In this document: one piece after another, positions 1-6,558 of the stretch | Layout: every line of letters begins with the position of its first letter | How positions within the stretch are numbered: the first letter of the stretch is position 1 | Assembly: GCF_000378745.1 (NCBI RefSeq) | Contig: NZ_KB905277.1 | Coordinates: forward strand, 20,053-55,106 | Direction: 5' to 3' | Source: Prevotella amnii DSM 23384 = JCM 14753 | Lineage (GTDB): Bacteria > Bacteroidota > Bacteroidia > Bacteroidales > Bacteroidaceae | DNA: 35,054 bases | Program-made: the position numbers and the translations under genes | The notes under the pieces: model-generated | What the model was told of the DNA's origin: nothing | Database searches by the model: none | The model's input: the letters and a program-made list of their open reading frames with translations, nothing else

Positions 1-431
1 AGCGATGAAGATAGCAAGAAGAAAGAAGCAACGAAGAAAAAAGACGGACAGAAAGGAAAAGGAACAATAGAGCAAGCCGAGTTTGTACTGATTGGCAAAA
101 GCCGTTCCATTTCCTCTCCCTCCGACAGCTCAATGCCTTTTTCAATAGTGGCGGCTTCTTGCGTCGGTATGGCAGCGGTTGTCCGGGTGGATGCCATCCT
201 GAAACGGCTCTTGCCGATGATGTCCGCCTTTTCCGCAGGGACTTCCTCGTGTGCCGCTATGCGTTTAGCCTCATTCCCGTCCAGTGACCGCCATAATCCG
301 ACAATGCCCTTGAAGAAGCGGACAATCCGCGTGTCCATGATGCGCTCGTAAAGGAGCAGGAACAGGAACCAGAGGTTGCAGCCGACCGATACCGCCAGCA
401 GAATGTCTGTCATGCTGATAGTGTAATTCAT
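1..431 (-). CDS. traD: Conjugal transfer protein TraD-like (DUF4122 type), partial at window edge
   Basis: The frame opens with ATG at 431 and stays open to the window edge (about 143 codons). Residues 1-105 look like a genuine transfer protein: a hydrophobic helix at about residues 8-28 (LLAVSVGCNLWFLFLLLYE), then a charged region (RFFKGIVGLWRSLDGNEAKR, AHEEVPAEKADIIGKSRFRM). I recognise this as the fourth tra gene of CTnDOT-like elements, from memory and position only. It starts 16 bases after the traC stop, so it belongs to the same operon. Its role is not established; one membrane helix suggests a place at the inner membrane with the mating apparatus. Left of about position 110 the predicted residues turn into an unlikely run of F, S, L and P, while the opposite strand reads a charged, protein-like segment. 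The left 110 bases may therefore not belong to this gene (see findings). Confidence 0.6.
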   Translation of the reverse strand, partial: MNYTISMTDILLAVSVGCNLWFLFLLLYERIMDTRIVRFFKGIVGLWRSLDGNEAKRIAAHEEVPAEKADIIGKSRFRMASTRTTAAIPTQEAATIEKGIELSEGEEMERLLPISTNSACSIVPFPFCPSFFFVASFFLLSSS

Positions 432-447
432 ATCCTTCCGTTTTTGG

Positions 448-807
448 TTAGAATACTGAATTGTAATTTCGGGCATAAAGGCTCTTTATCGCATCTTCGC
501 ACTGGTTGAAGTGGTGCGTCAGCACATGGTCGATGTAAGCGGACAGCGTAAGCCGGTCATGCCCGATTACACGGGTGATACGCATGATACGCTCGTGGTA
601 CTCCGGGCGCACATACGCCATCTTCCCCTCACGTGCCTTTACTTCCGGGTCGCGGATGAACAGGCGTTCATAGTCCTTCTCACTGCATTTGCCGCTTACC
701 GGGACAGGCGACAGTATTTCCACACTCGCCTGCACTTGGGTAAACATACCTCCGCAGTCTTGCTGTGGTCTTTTTTCATTCGGTGTCATTTCTTTTTCCA
801 TTTTCAA
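448..807 (-). CDS. traC: Conjugal transfer protein TraC-like, DUF3408 family
   Basis: A 119-residue protein. The N-terminal 35 residues are polar and low in order; the C-terminal half (about 55-115) carries the DUF3408 pattern of positively charged helices (YVRPEYHERIMRITRVIGHD, then LSAYIDHVLTHHF). It closely resembles the C-terminal half of the neighbour at 804-1250 (ISRDVHGKILRIVNDIAG, then VGGYVDTVLRQHL), so the two are paralogues from a tandem duplication. The fold suggests ribbon-helix-helix-like DNA binding, which would suit partners of the ParA-like TraA, but this is inference. ATG at 807 overlaps the upstream stop by four bases (ATGA), showing translational coupling. The gene name follows CTnDOT order. 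Confidence 0.8.
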   Translation of the reverse strand: MKMEKEMTPNEKRPQQDCGGMFTQVQASVEILSPVPVSGKCSEKDYERLFIRDPEVKAREGKMAYVRPEYHERIMRITRVIGHDRLTLSAYIDHVLTHHFNQCEDAIKSLYARNYNSVF

Positions 808-1250
808 ATCAGATCTTCACGTTGTTTCTTGTACAGTTCGTTGATTCTCTCCTTGTGCTGTTCCAGATGCTGGCGCAGCACGGTATCCACATATCCGCCT
901 ACTGAGATTTCCCCTCCGGCGATGTCGTTCACGATTCTGAGGATCTTGCCGTGGACGTCACGGCTGATATAGACACATTGGCGGGTCTTTATCTCGTTGC
1001 GGCGCAGGAATAGCTCGTTGTAGTCCTCGTCCTGCCTTTTCCGGCGTCCACTTTCCCTCTGCGCTTTTTCCCGTGTTACGGGTTGCACAGGAGATGGTTC
1101 CGGTGCGGCGGTGTCCTCTTCGGTCGGTGCAGCTGCGGGTACTTCCTGTGCGGGGCGCAGTGTCCCGTCCTGTGTGCGCCGCCCGATGGAGGCTAACAGC
1201 AGTTCCTCGTCGATGCCTTCCGTGTTCACTTTCCTGCTGCCCATGCTCAC
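804..1250 (-). CDS. traB: Conjugal transfer protein TraB-like, DUF3408 family
   Basis: A 148-residue protein with a Pro/Ala/Glu-rich linker at about residues 35-65 and a DUF3408 C-terminal domain at about 75-145 (ETRQ-type 'IKTRQCVYISRDVHGKIL' and 'GYVDTVLRQHLEQH'). It is a paralogue of the next gene. Its start at 1250 overlaps the traA stop by four bases, so traA, traB and traC form a tightly coupled operon read leftwards. A ParA ATPase followed by two small basic proteins resembles a partition-type arrangement (ATPase plus DNA-binding adaptors); whether they position the element or act in the mating machine cannot be told from sequence. The family assignment is firm, the function is not. 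Confidence 0.8.
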   Translation of the reverse strand: MSMGSRKVNTEGIDEELLLASIGRRTQDGTLRPAQEVPAAAPTEEDTAAPEPSPVQPVTREKAQRESGRRKRQDEDYNELFLRRNEIKTRQCVYISRDVHGKILRIVNDIAGGEISVGGYVDTVLRQHLEQHKERINELYKKQREDLI

Positions 1251-2008
1251 TGCGGTCTGATGATGTCGCTTATCTCTTCGGAAAACTCCCGGATGCCACT
1301 CCCTTTCAGCAGTGCCGTGTCCATCGGGAAGATGGTGGAGCGGAAAACGCTCTTGCGCTCTTCCGAAAGGTCACGGCGGAACTTCTTGCTGTCGGGCAAG
1401 CGGGTGGAAAGTACCGGAAAGCCCATTTCGGCTATCACTTCCTCGTAGATGCCGTACAAGTCGTTCCTCTCCCTGCCGTCCACCATCGTCCAGAACAGAT
1501 GCAGCCCCTTTGTTTTCGCCTGTCCGGTAGTCATCAGCCTGTCGCGGAACATCGTGACGAATTTCAGGGTACTCTCCACGACAAAGCGGTCGGCACTCAG
1601 CGGAGTGAAAATGTAGTCCATCTGCGAGAGCGTCTTTATCATGCCGTTGCTTCGGAGTGTGCCGGGCATGTCGAAGAACACCACGTCGGGTTTCACGTCC
1701 TCAGTGGCAATCATCCTCTCGGCATCGTCGAGGGCGTTCACCGCATTGCTTTTGACGATGGTGTAGGCGTTCTTTTTGATCCGGCGGAAATGGTCGCAAG
1801 CGAGAGCCTTGAAGTAGGTGCTGCTGTCGATAAGCCCCATTTCGTGTTCGCGCAGCCCGTGGATGCTGTGCTGCGGGTCGTCGCAGTCCACGACGGCGAC
1901 ATTGTAGCCTTTCACGTTGTGCAGGTAGCTGGCGGCAAGTGCCGTGACAGTGGATTTGCCGATGCCACCTTTCTGTGTTGCGAATGCAACGAAGATTTCC
2001 TTACTCAT
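1247..2008 (-). CDS. traA: TraA, ParA/MinD-family ATPase of the transfer operon
   Basis: A 253-residue ParA/Soj-type ATPase. The deviant Walker A motif KGGIGKST lies at residues 13-20, with the signature lysine at the start; DCDDPQHS near residue 40 is the switch I region, and VVFFDMPGT near residue 112 is Walker B. It ends just before traB with a four-base overlap. I chose ATG at 2008 (MSKEIFVAFATQ) because the family always begins with a short strand immediately before Walker A. The frame remains open upstream to an ATG at 2332 and would add 108 residues, but that extension resembles no ParA N-terminus. This is the first gene of the tra operon; known CTnDOT biology says tra transcription is raised by excision proteins and lowered by RteR. 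Confidence 0.88.
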   Translation of the reverse strand: MSKEIFVAFATQKGGIGKSTVTALAASYLHNVKGYNVAVVDCDDPQHSIHGLREHEMGLIDSSTYFKALACDHFRRIKKNAYTIVKSNAVNALDDAERMIATEDVKPDVVFFDMPGTLRSNGMIKTLSQMDYIFTPLSADRFVVESTLKFVTMFRDRLMTTGQAKTKGLHLFWTMVDGRERNDLYGIYEEVIAEMGFPVLSTRLPDSKKFRRDLSEERKSVFRSTIFPMDTALLKGSGIREFSEEISDIIRPQ

Positions 2009-2445
2009 AGTTCCATTTATTTTAATTGTTGATGATTTGTTTTTCTGTTTCCATACGGATTTGGCTGTCGCACCATCCGCTTCCGTGACTACACACGCAG
2101 GCGGGTCGTCGCGTATCCGGTTCTGTGGTGAAGCGGTGCGTCGGACAAATGGTGATTGACGACATTGCGTCATGAAGTCATTGAATCCATACGTCACCGA
2201 ATTGTCGGAGAACCGGGTTTCCGACGGTTCGGGTATCCGTTTCGGCAAGTATCCGAAGAAGCGGATTTCCGGGTATTTGAATGTTCCGTTTATCATATCT
2301 TCAAATCGTTCGTTTCTTGAATCATGCTGCAAATAAACAAGTATATTTTGGAACCTGTATCACTTCTCCGGCAAGTGGCGGCACGTTGCGCCGGTTGGCA
2401 GTCATTGACCGGGTCAAGCATCTGTCCGATACCGCTTTAAGGGCG

Positions 2446-2453
2446 TAACTTTG
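2446..2453 (+). promoter_or_regulatory. Possible -7 element (TAACTTTG) reading towards mobA
   Basis: TAACTTTG matches the Bacteroidales -7 consensus TAnnTTTG and reads towards mobA, which would give a leader of about 255 bases passing through the hairpin cluster. No good -33 TTG is present at the usual 19-21 base distance, so this is only a candidate. The same bases (GTAACTTTGC, 2445-2454) also match the CTnDOT attachment core consensus, an overlap known for this consensus. Confidence 0.3.
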
Positions 2454-2698
2454 CACCCGGACAGCAGGGTTCGCCGATGACGCGCGGCCCGGAGTCCTGA
2501 AAGGTATTTTCCCAATCCGTCCCCTGACGGATTTTTATGTTCACCTGAACATAGCAAGATGTCTTTTCAGCCGCTCAAAATATTTTGAGCAGCCACGAAA
2601 AGCACTTGCCCTTGCAGGGGGCGGGCTTTCCCTCCGAAGTCGGGAAGCCTTTCAGAACTGCGGTGCTGTAATCCGAAGCGGCGGCTTATGCCGTCAAT

Positions 2699-2717
2699 CC
2701 GCTAAATCCAAAGTAAT
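2699..2717 (+). repeat. Leader motif copy 1 (CCGCTAAATCCAAAGTAAT) abutting the mobA start
   Basis: This 19-base motif directly precedes the mobA ATG. The identical sequence (24 bases counting five more upstream) precedes the DUF1896 start at 25287 on the other strand. Related copies precede exc and the helix-turn-helix gene at 30439, and the reverse complement lies inside the RteR small RNA. Confidence 0.85.
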
Positions 2718-3146
2718 ATGAAAGAGAAAAGGAAAAGCAAATCAGGGAGAAATCCCAAACTTGATCCGGCGGTGTACCGGTACACCGTCCGTTTCAACGA
2801 GGAGGAACACAACCGTTTCCTCGCCATGTTCGGAAAATCGGGTGTCTATGCACGGTCTGTTTTCCTCAAAGCGCACTTCTTCGGGCAACCGTTCAAGGTG
2901 CTGAAGGTGGACAAGACGTTGGTGGACTATTACACCAAACTGTCGGATTTTCATGCACAATTCCGTGCCGTGGGTACGAATTACAACCAAGTCGTGAAGG
3001 AACTGAGGCTGCATTTTTCAGAGAAAAAGGCGATGGCGTTGCTCTACAAATTAGAGCAACACACCGTCGAACTCGTGAAACTGAGCCGCCGGATTGTGGA
3101 ACTTTCAAGGGAAATGGAGGCAAAATGGTCGCAAAAATCAGTGTAG
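2718..3146 (+). CDS. mobA: MobA, relaxosome accessory DNA-binding protein
   Basis: A 142-residue basic protein. The N-terminus is a Lys/Arg-rich tail; residues 20-55 (YTVRFNEEEHNRFLAMF, YARSVFLKAHFFG) have the beta-strand plus two helices of a ribbon-helix-helix protein of the MobC/relaxosome type; residues 60-140 are largely helical (FRAVGTNYNQVVKEL is the characteristic 'GNNxNQ' type motif). It should bind oriT and help MobB load. Its last 22 bases overlap mobB, so the two are co-translated. The leader motif at 2699-2717 touches its start codon, which makes it a candidate for RteR control. The name follows the CTnDOT mobABC order. Confidence 0.85.
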   Translation: MKEKRKSKSGRNPKLDPAVYRYTVRFNEEEHNRFLAMFGKSGVYARSVFLKAHFFGQPFKVLKVDKTLVDYYTKLSDFHAQFRAVGTNYNQVVKELRLHFSEKKAMALLYKLEQHTVELVKLSRRIVELSREMEAKWSQKSV

Positions 3147-4372
3147 GAAGTTCGTTGTACGGCGCGATTGCCTACAACGGGGAGAAGATTAACGAGGCGC
3201 AGGGGCGGCTTCTCACCACCAACCGCATCTACAATGACGGTTCGGGAACGGTGGACATAGGCAAGGCGATGGAGGGTTTTCTCACCTTCCTGCCACCGCA
3301 GATGAAGATCGAGAAGCCGGTGGTGCATATCTCTCTCAACCCGCACCCGGAGGATGTGCTGACCGATATTGAGTTGCAGAATATCGCCCGCGAGTATCTG
3401 GAAAAACTCGGTTTCGGAAACCAGCCTTATCTTGTATTCAAGCACGAGGACATCGACCGCCACCACCTGCACATCGTGACGGTCAACGTGGACGAGAACG
3501 GGAAAAGGCTCAACCGGGATTTTCTCTACCGCCGCAGCGACCGTATCCGCAGGGAACTGGAACAGAAGTACGGATTGCATCCGGCAGAACGTAAAAATCA
3601 GAGATTGGATAATCCGTTGCGCAAGGTGGCCGCATCGGCAGGTGATGTGAAGAAGCAGGTAGGCAACACCGTGAAGGCTCTGAATGGGCAGTACCGTTTC
3701 CAGACGATGGGCGAATACCGTGCGCTCCTTTCCTTATATAATATGACGGTGGAGGAAGCGAGGGGCAACGTGCGCGGACGGGAGTATCACGGGCTGGTCT
3801 ATTCCGTCACGGACGACAAGGGTAACAAGGTGGGCAACCCGTTCAAATCCTCGCTTTTCGGGAAGTCCGCAGGCTATGAAGCCGTACAGAAGAAGTTTGT
3901 CCGTTCCAAATCGGAAATCAAGGATAGGAAACTGGCAGACATGACGAAACGCACCGTCCTTTCCGTGCTGCAAGGCACTTATGACAAGGACAAATTTGTA
4001 TCCCAACTCAAAGAGAAGGGCATCGACACCGTACTGCGCTACACAGAGGAAGGGCGCATCTATGGGGCTACCTTCATCGACCACCGCACGGGATGCGTGC
4101 TGAACGGTTCGCGCATGGGTAAGGAGCTTTCGGCGAATGCCTTGCAGGAACACTTCACCCTGCCATACGCCGGACAACCGCCGATACCGCTATCCATCCC
4201 TGTGGATGCTGCGGACAAGGCACACGGGCAGACCGCCTACGACAGTGAAGATATATCGGGCGGTATGGGCTTGCTCACTCCCGAAGGTCCGGCGGTAGAT
4301 GCCGAGGAAGAGGCTTTCATCCGGGCGATGAAGCGCAAAAAGAAGAAAAAACGCAAGGGCTTGGGTATGTAA
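3125..4372 (+). CDS. mobB: MobB relaxase (MobP-type mobilization nuclease)
   Basis: A 415-residue relaxase that nicks oriT and stays covalently linked to the 5' end of the transferred strand. The N-terminal 150 residues carry the fold: candidate nicking tyrosines near residues 12 and 17, HISLNPHPED at 68-77, and the metal-binding histidine signature around residues 107-116 (HEDIDRHHLH), followed by NVDENGKRLN. The C-terminal half (160-415) is less conserved and ends in a Lys-rich tail, a likely DNA- or coupling-protein-binding end. The start at 3125 lies inside mobA (22-base overlap). An alternative frame is not supported. mobC follows after 30 bases, giving a mobABC operon. Confidence 0.9.
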   Translation: MVAKISVGSSLYGAIAYNGEKINEAQGRLLTTNRIYNDGSGTVDIGKAMEGFLTFLPPQMKIEKPVVHISLNPHPEDVLTDIELQNIAREYLEKLGFGNQPYLVFKHEDIDRHHLHIVTVNVDENGKRLNRDFLYRRSDRIRRELEQKYGLHPAERKNQRLDNPLRKVAASAGDVKKQVGNTVKALNGQYRFQTMGEYRALLSLYNMTVEEARGNVRGREYHGLVYSVTDDKGNKVGNPFKSSLFGKSAGYEAVQKKFVRSKSEIKDRKLADMTKRTVLSVLQGTYDKDKFVSQLKEKGIDTVLRYTEEGRIYGATFIDHRTGCVLNGSRMGKELSANALQEHFTLPYAGQPPIPLSIPVDAADKAHGQTAYDSEDISGGMGLLTPEGPAVDAEEEAFIRAMKRKKKKKRKGLGM

Positions 4373-4402
4373 TCAGAGTATCAACAATTAAAAAATCAAT
4401 GT

Positions 4403-6421
4403 ATGTCACAACAAGAAGACGATTTGAGGGCATTGGCGAAAATCATGGATTTTCTGCGTGCCGTGAGTATCATTTTAGTGGTCATGAACGTGTACTGGTT
4501 CTGCTACGAAGCCATCCGGCTGTGGGGCGTGAACATCGGCGTGGTGGACAAAATCCTTCTGAACTTCGACCGCACGGCGGGGCTGTTCCATTCCATTCTC
4601 TACACGAAGCTGTTTTCCGTCCTTTTGCTTGCCTTGTCCTGTCTGGGTACGAAGGGTGTCAAGGGTGAGAAAATCACTTGGGGGAGAATCTGGACAGCAT
4701 TTGCCGTCGGGTTCGTGCTGTTTTTCCTGAACTGGTGGTTGCTGCCCCTGCCGCTGCCGCTTGAAGCGGTGACGGGACTGTATGTCCTTACCATTGGAAC
4801 GGGCTATGTCTGCCTGTTGATGGGTGGTCTGTGGATGAGCCGCCTGTTGAAACACAATTTGATGGAGGATGTTTTCAACAACGAGAACGAGAGTTTCATG
4901 CAGGAAACGAGGCTTATCGAAAGCGAGTATTCGGTCAATCTGCCGACACGTTTCTATTACAGGAAACGCTGGAACAACGGTTGGATCAATGTAGTTAATC
5001 CCTTCCGTGCGTCCATCGTGTTGGGTACGCCGGGCAGCGGCAAGTCCTATGCCGTGGTAAACAATTTTATCAAGCAACAGATTGAAAAGGGCTTTAGTCA
5101 ATACATCTACGATTTCAAGTATCCCGACCTATCTACTATTGCCTACAACCATTTGCTGAACCACCCGGACGGCTACAAGGTAAAGCCGAAGTTCTATGTG
5201 ATCAACTTCGACGACCCGCGACGCTCTCATCGGTGCAATCCCATTCACCCGGATTTTATGGAAGATATTACGGATGCCTATGAGAGTGCCTACACAATAA
5301 TGCTCAACCTCAATAAAACGTGGGTGCAAAAGCAGGGCGACTTCTTCGTGGAGTCACCTATCATTCTGTTTGCCAGTATTATCTGGTATCTCAAAATCTA
5401 TCAGAACGGGAAGTTTTGCACGTTTCCCCATGCTATCGAGTTTCTGAACCGCCGTTACGAGGATATATTTCCGATACTGACCTCTTATCCGGAGCTGGAG
5501 AACTACCTTTCGCCGTTCATGGATGCGTGGCTTGGAGGGGCTGCGGAGCAGCTCATGGGTCAGATAGCGTCGGCAAAAATCCCGCTTTCGAGGATGATTT
5601 CACCGCAGCTCTACTGGGTGATGTCAGACAGCGAGTTTACGCTGGACATCAACAATCCCGAAGAGCCGAAAATCCTCTGCGTGGGTAACAATCCCGACCG
5701 TCAGAATATCTACGGTGCGGCACTCGGTCTGTATAATTCCCGTATCGTGAAGCTCATCAACAAGAAGGGGATGCTGAAGTCATCGGTCATCATCGACGAG
5801 TTGCCCACAATATACTTCAAAGGGTTGGACAATCTTATAGCTACCGCCCGAAGCAACAAGGTTGCCGTGTGTCTGGGCTTTCAGGATTTCAGCCAGTTGG
5901 TTCGTGACTATGGGGACAAAGAGGCGAAAGTGGTGATGAACACTGTCGGCAACATTTTCTCCGGTCAGGTGGTTGGCGAAACCGCCAAGACACTATCCGA
6001 ACGTTTCGGAAAGGTGTTGCAGAAACGGCAATCCATTTCCATCAACCGGCAGGACGTGTCCACCTCCATCAACACGCAGATGGACGCGCTCATCCCGCCG
6101 AGCAAGATTTCCGGGCTTACGCAGGGAATGTTTGTCGGTTCGGTGTCCGACAACTTCAACGAGCGCATCGAGCAGAAGATTTTTCACTGCGAGATTGTGG
6201 TGGATGCCGAGAAGGTGAAGCAGGAGGAAAGTGCCTACAAGAAAATCCCCGTCATTACCGATTTCACGGACGAAGACGGCAACGACCGCATGAAAGAGAC
6301 GGTGCAGGCGAACTACCGGCGCATTAAGGAAGAAGTGAAGCAGGTTGTTCAGGAGGAACTGGAGCGCATCAAAAACGATCCGGTGCTGTGTAAGCTGCTA
6401 CCAGATAATGAGGCTGTCTAA
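4403..6421 (+). CDS. mobC: MobC, VirD4/TraG-type coupling ATPase (YWFCY N-terminal domain)
   Basis: A 672-residue type IV coupling protein that links the relaxosome to the mating channel at the inner membrane. Four hydrophobic segments lie at about residues 19-40, 66-82, 95-117 and 124-145, with the diagnostic YWFCY at 31-35. Walker A is GTPGSGKS at 208-215 and Walker B is VIIDELPT at about 461-468; a TraM-recognition-like C-terminal domain follows (LIATARSNKVAVCLGFQDFSQL, then VVMNTVGNIFSGQV). Length is normal for the family. The stop codon TAA (6419-6421) lies inside the left terminal repeat of the small element at 6416-6552, so the last residue or two may have been supplied by that insertion. 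Confidence 0.92.
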   Translation: MSQQEDDLRALAKIMDFLRAVSIILVVMNVYWFCYEAIRLWGVNIGVVDKILLNFDRTAGLFHSILYTKLFSVLLLALSCLGTKGVKGEKITWGRIWTAFAVGFVLFFLNWWLLPLPLPLEAVTGLYVLTIGTGYVCLLMGGLWMSRLLKHNLMEDVFNNENESFMQETRLIESEYSVNLPTRFYYRKRWNNGWINVVNPFRASIVLGTPGSGKSYAVVNNFIKQQIEKGFSQYIYDFKYPDLSTIAYNHLLNHPDGYKVKPKFYVINFDDPRRSHRCNPIHPDFMEDITDAYESAYTIMLNLNKTWVQKQGDFFVESPIILFASIIWYLKIYQNGKFCTFPHAIEFLNRRYEDIFPILTSYPELENYLSPFMDAWLGGAAEQLMGQIASAKIPLSRMISPQLYWVMSDSEFTLDINNPEEPKILCVGNNPDRQNIYGAALGLYNSRIVKLINKKGMLKSSVIIDELPTIYFKGLDNLIATARSNKVAVCLGFQDFSQLVRDYGDKEAKVVMNTVGNIFSGQVVGETAKTLSERFGKVLQKRQSISINRQDVSTSINTQMDALIPPSKISGLTQGMFVGSVSDNFNERIEQKIFHCEIVVDAEKVKQEESAYKKIPVITDFTDEDGNDRMKETVQANYRRIKEEVKQVVQEELERIKNDPVLCKLLPDNEAV

Positions 6422-6552
6422 CAAGTCCCCAAAATTGAAAATTATCCCTATCGAAGTTTGAAGTGCCCCCCAAAAAAGTTGGATACAATTTTTTTTGGGG
6501 GGGGCACTTCAGTTCTGACGGGGTAAAATCGTAAAATTCGGACTTGTTAGAC
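6416..6552. mobile_element. MITE-like element with 13-base terminal inverted repeats
   Basis: The ends GTCTAACAAGTCC (6416-6428) and GGACTTGTTAGAC (6540-6552) are perfect inverted repeats, and weaker similarity continues inward (…AAAATT…ATCCC against …TTTTAC…CCCC). The 137-base unit encodes nothing and contains a second palindrome at 6459-6511. No target-site duplication is obvious. It sits exactly between the mobC stop and the convergent cargo genes, so it may also act as a bidirectional terminator. I cannot assign a parent IS. Confidence 0.6.
6459..6511. repeat. Inner 53-base palindrome TGAAGTG-C6-A6 … T8-G8-CACTTCA
   Basis: The arms TGAAGTGCCCCCCAAAAAA and its near reverse complement (eight T, eight G, CACTTCA) enclose an 11-base loop. 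The outer TG…CA and the GAAGTGCCCCCC stretch look like the two ends of an IS3-family-type insertion sequence brought together without a transposase, or a strong terminator hairpin. The homopolymer lengths (6 and 8) make sequencing error possible. Confidence 0.55.
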
Positions 6553-6558
6553 TAATAC

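Larger units (their letters stand above)
2009..2717. other. Divergent tra/mob intergenic region, candidate oriT
   Basis: About 700 bases lie between the divergent traA and mobA starts. The half next to traA keeps an open minus-strand frame (to 2332) of doubtful reality. The half next to mobA (2400-2717) holds three perfect inverted repeats within 80 bases: arms AATCCGTC/GACGGATT at 2514-2521 and 2526-2533; ATGTTCA/TGAACAT at 2537-2552; and the palindrome GCTCAAAATATTTTGAGC at 2573-2590. A GC-rich tract with CCCTTGCAGGG follows at 2609-2619. Hairpin clusters just upstream of relaxosome genes are typical of transfer origins, so oriT and nic are most likely here. The exact nic site cannot be read from sequence alone. 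Confidence 0.5.

Noticed and set aside
1073..2032. Plus-strand 319-residue open frame opposite traA/traB
   Set aside because: It is the antisense shadow of two well-supported genes, with Cys/Arg/His-rich composition and no start context.
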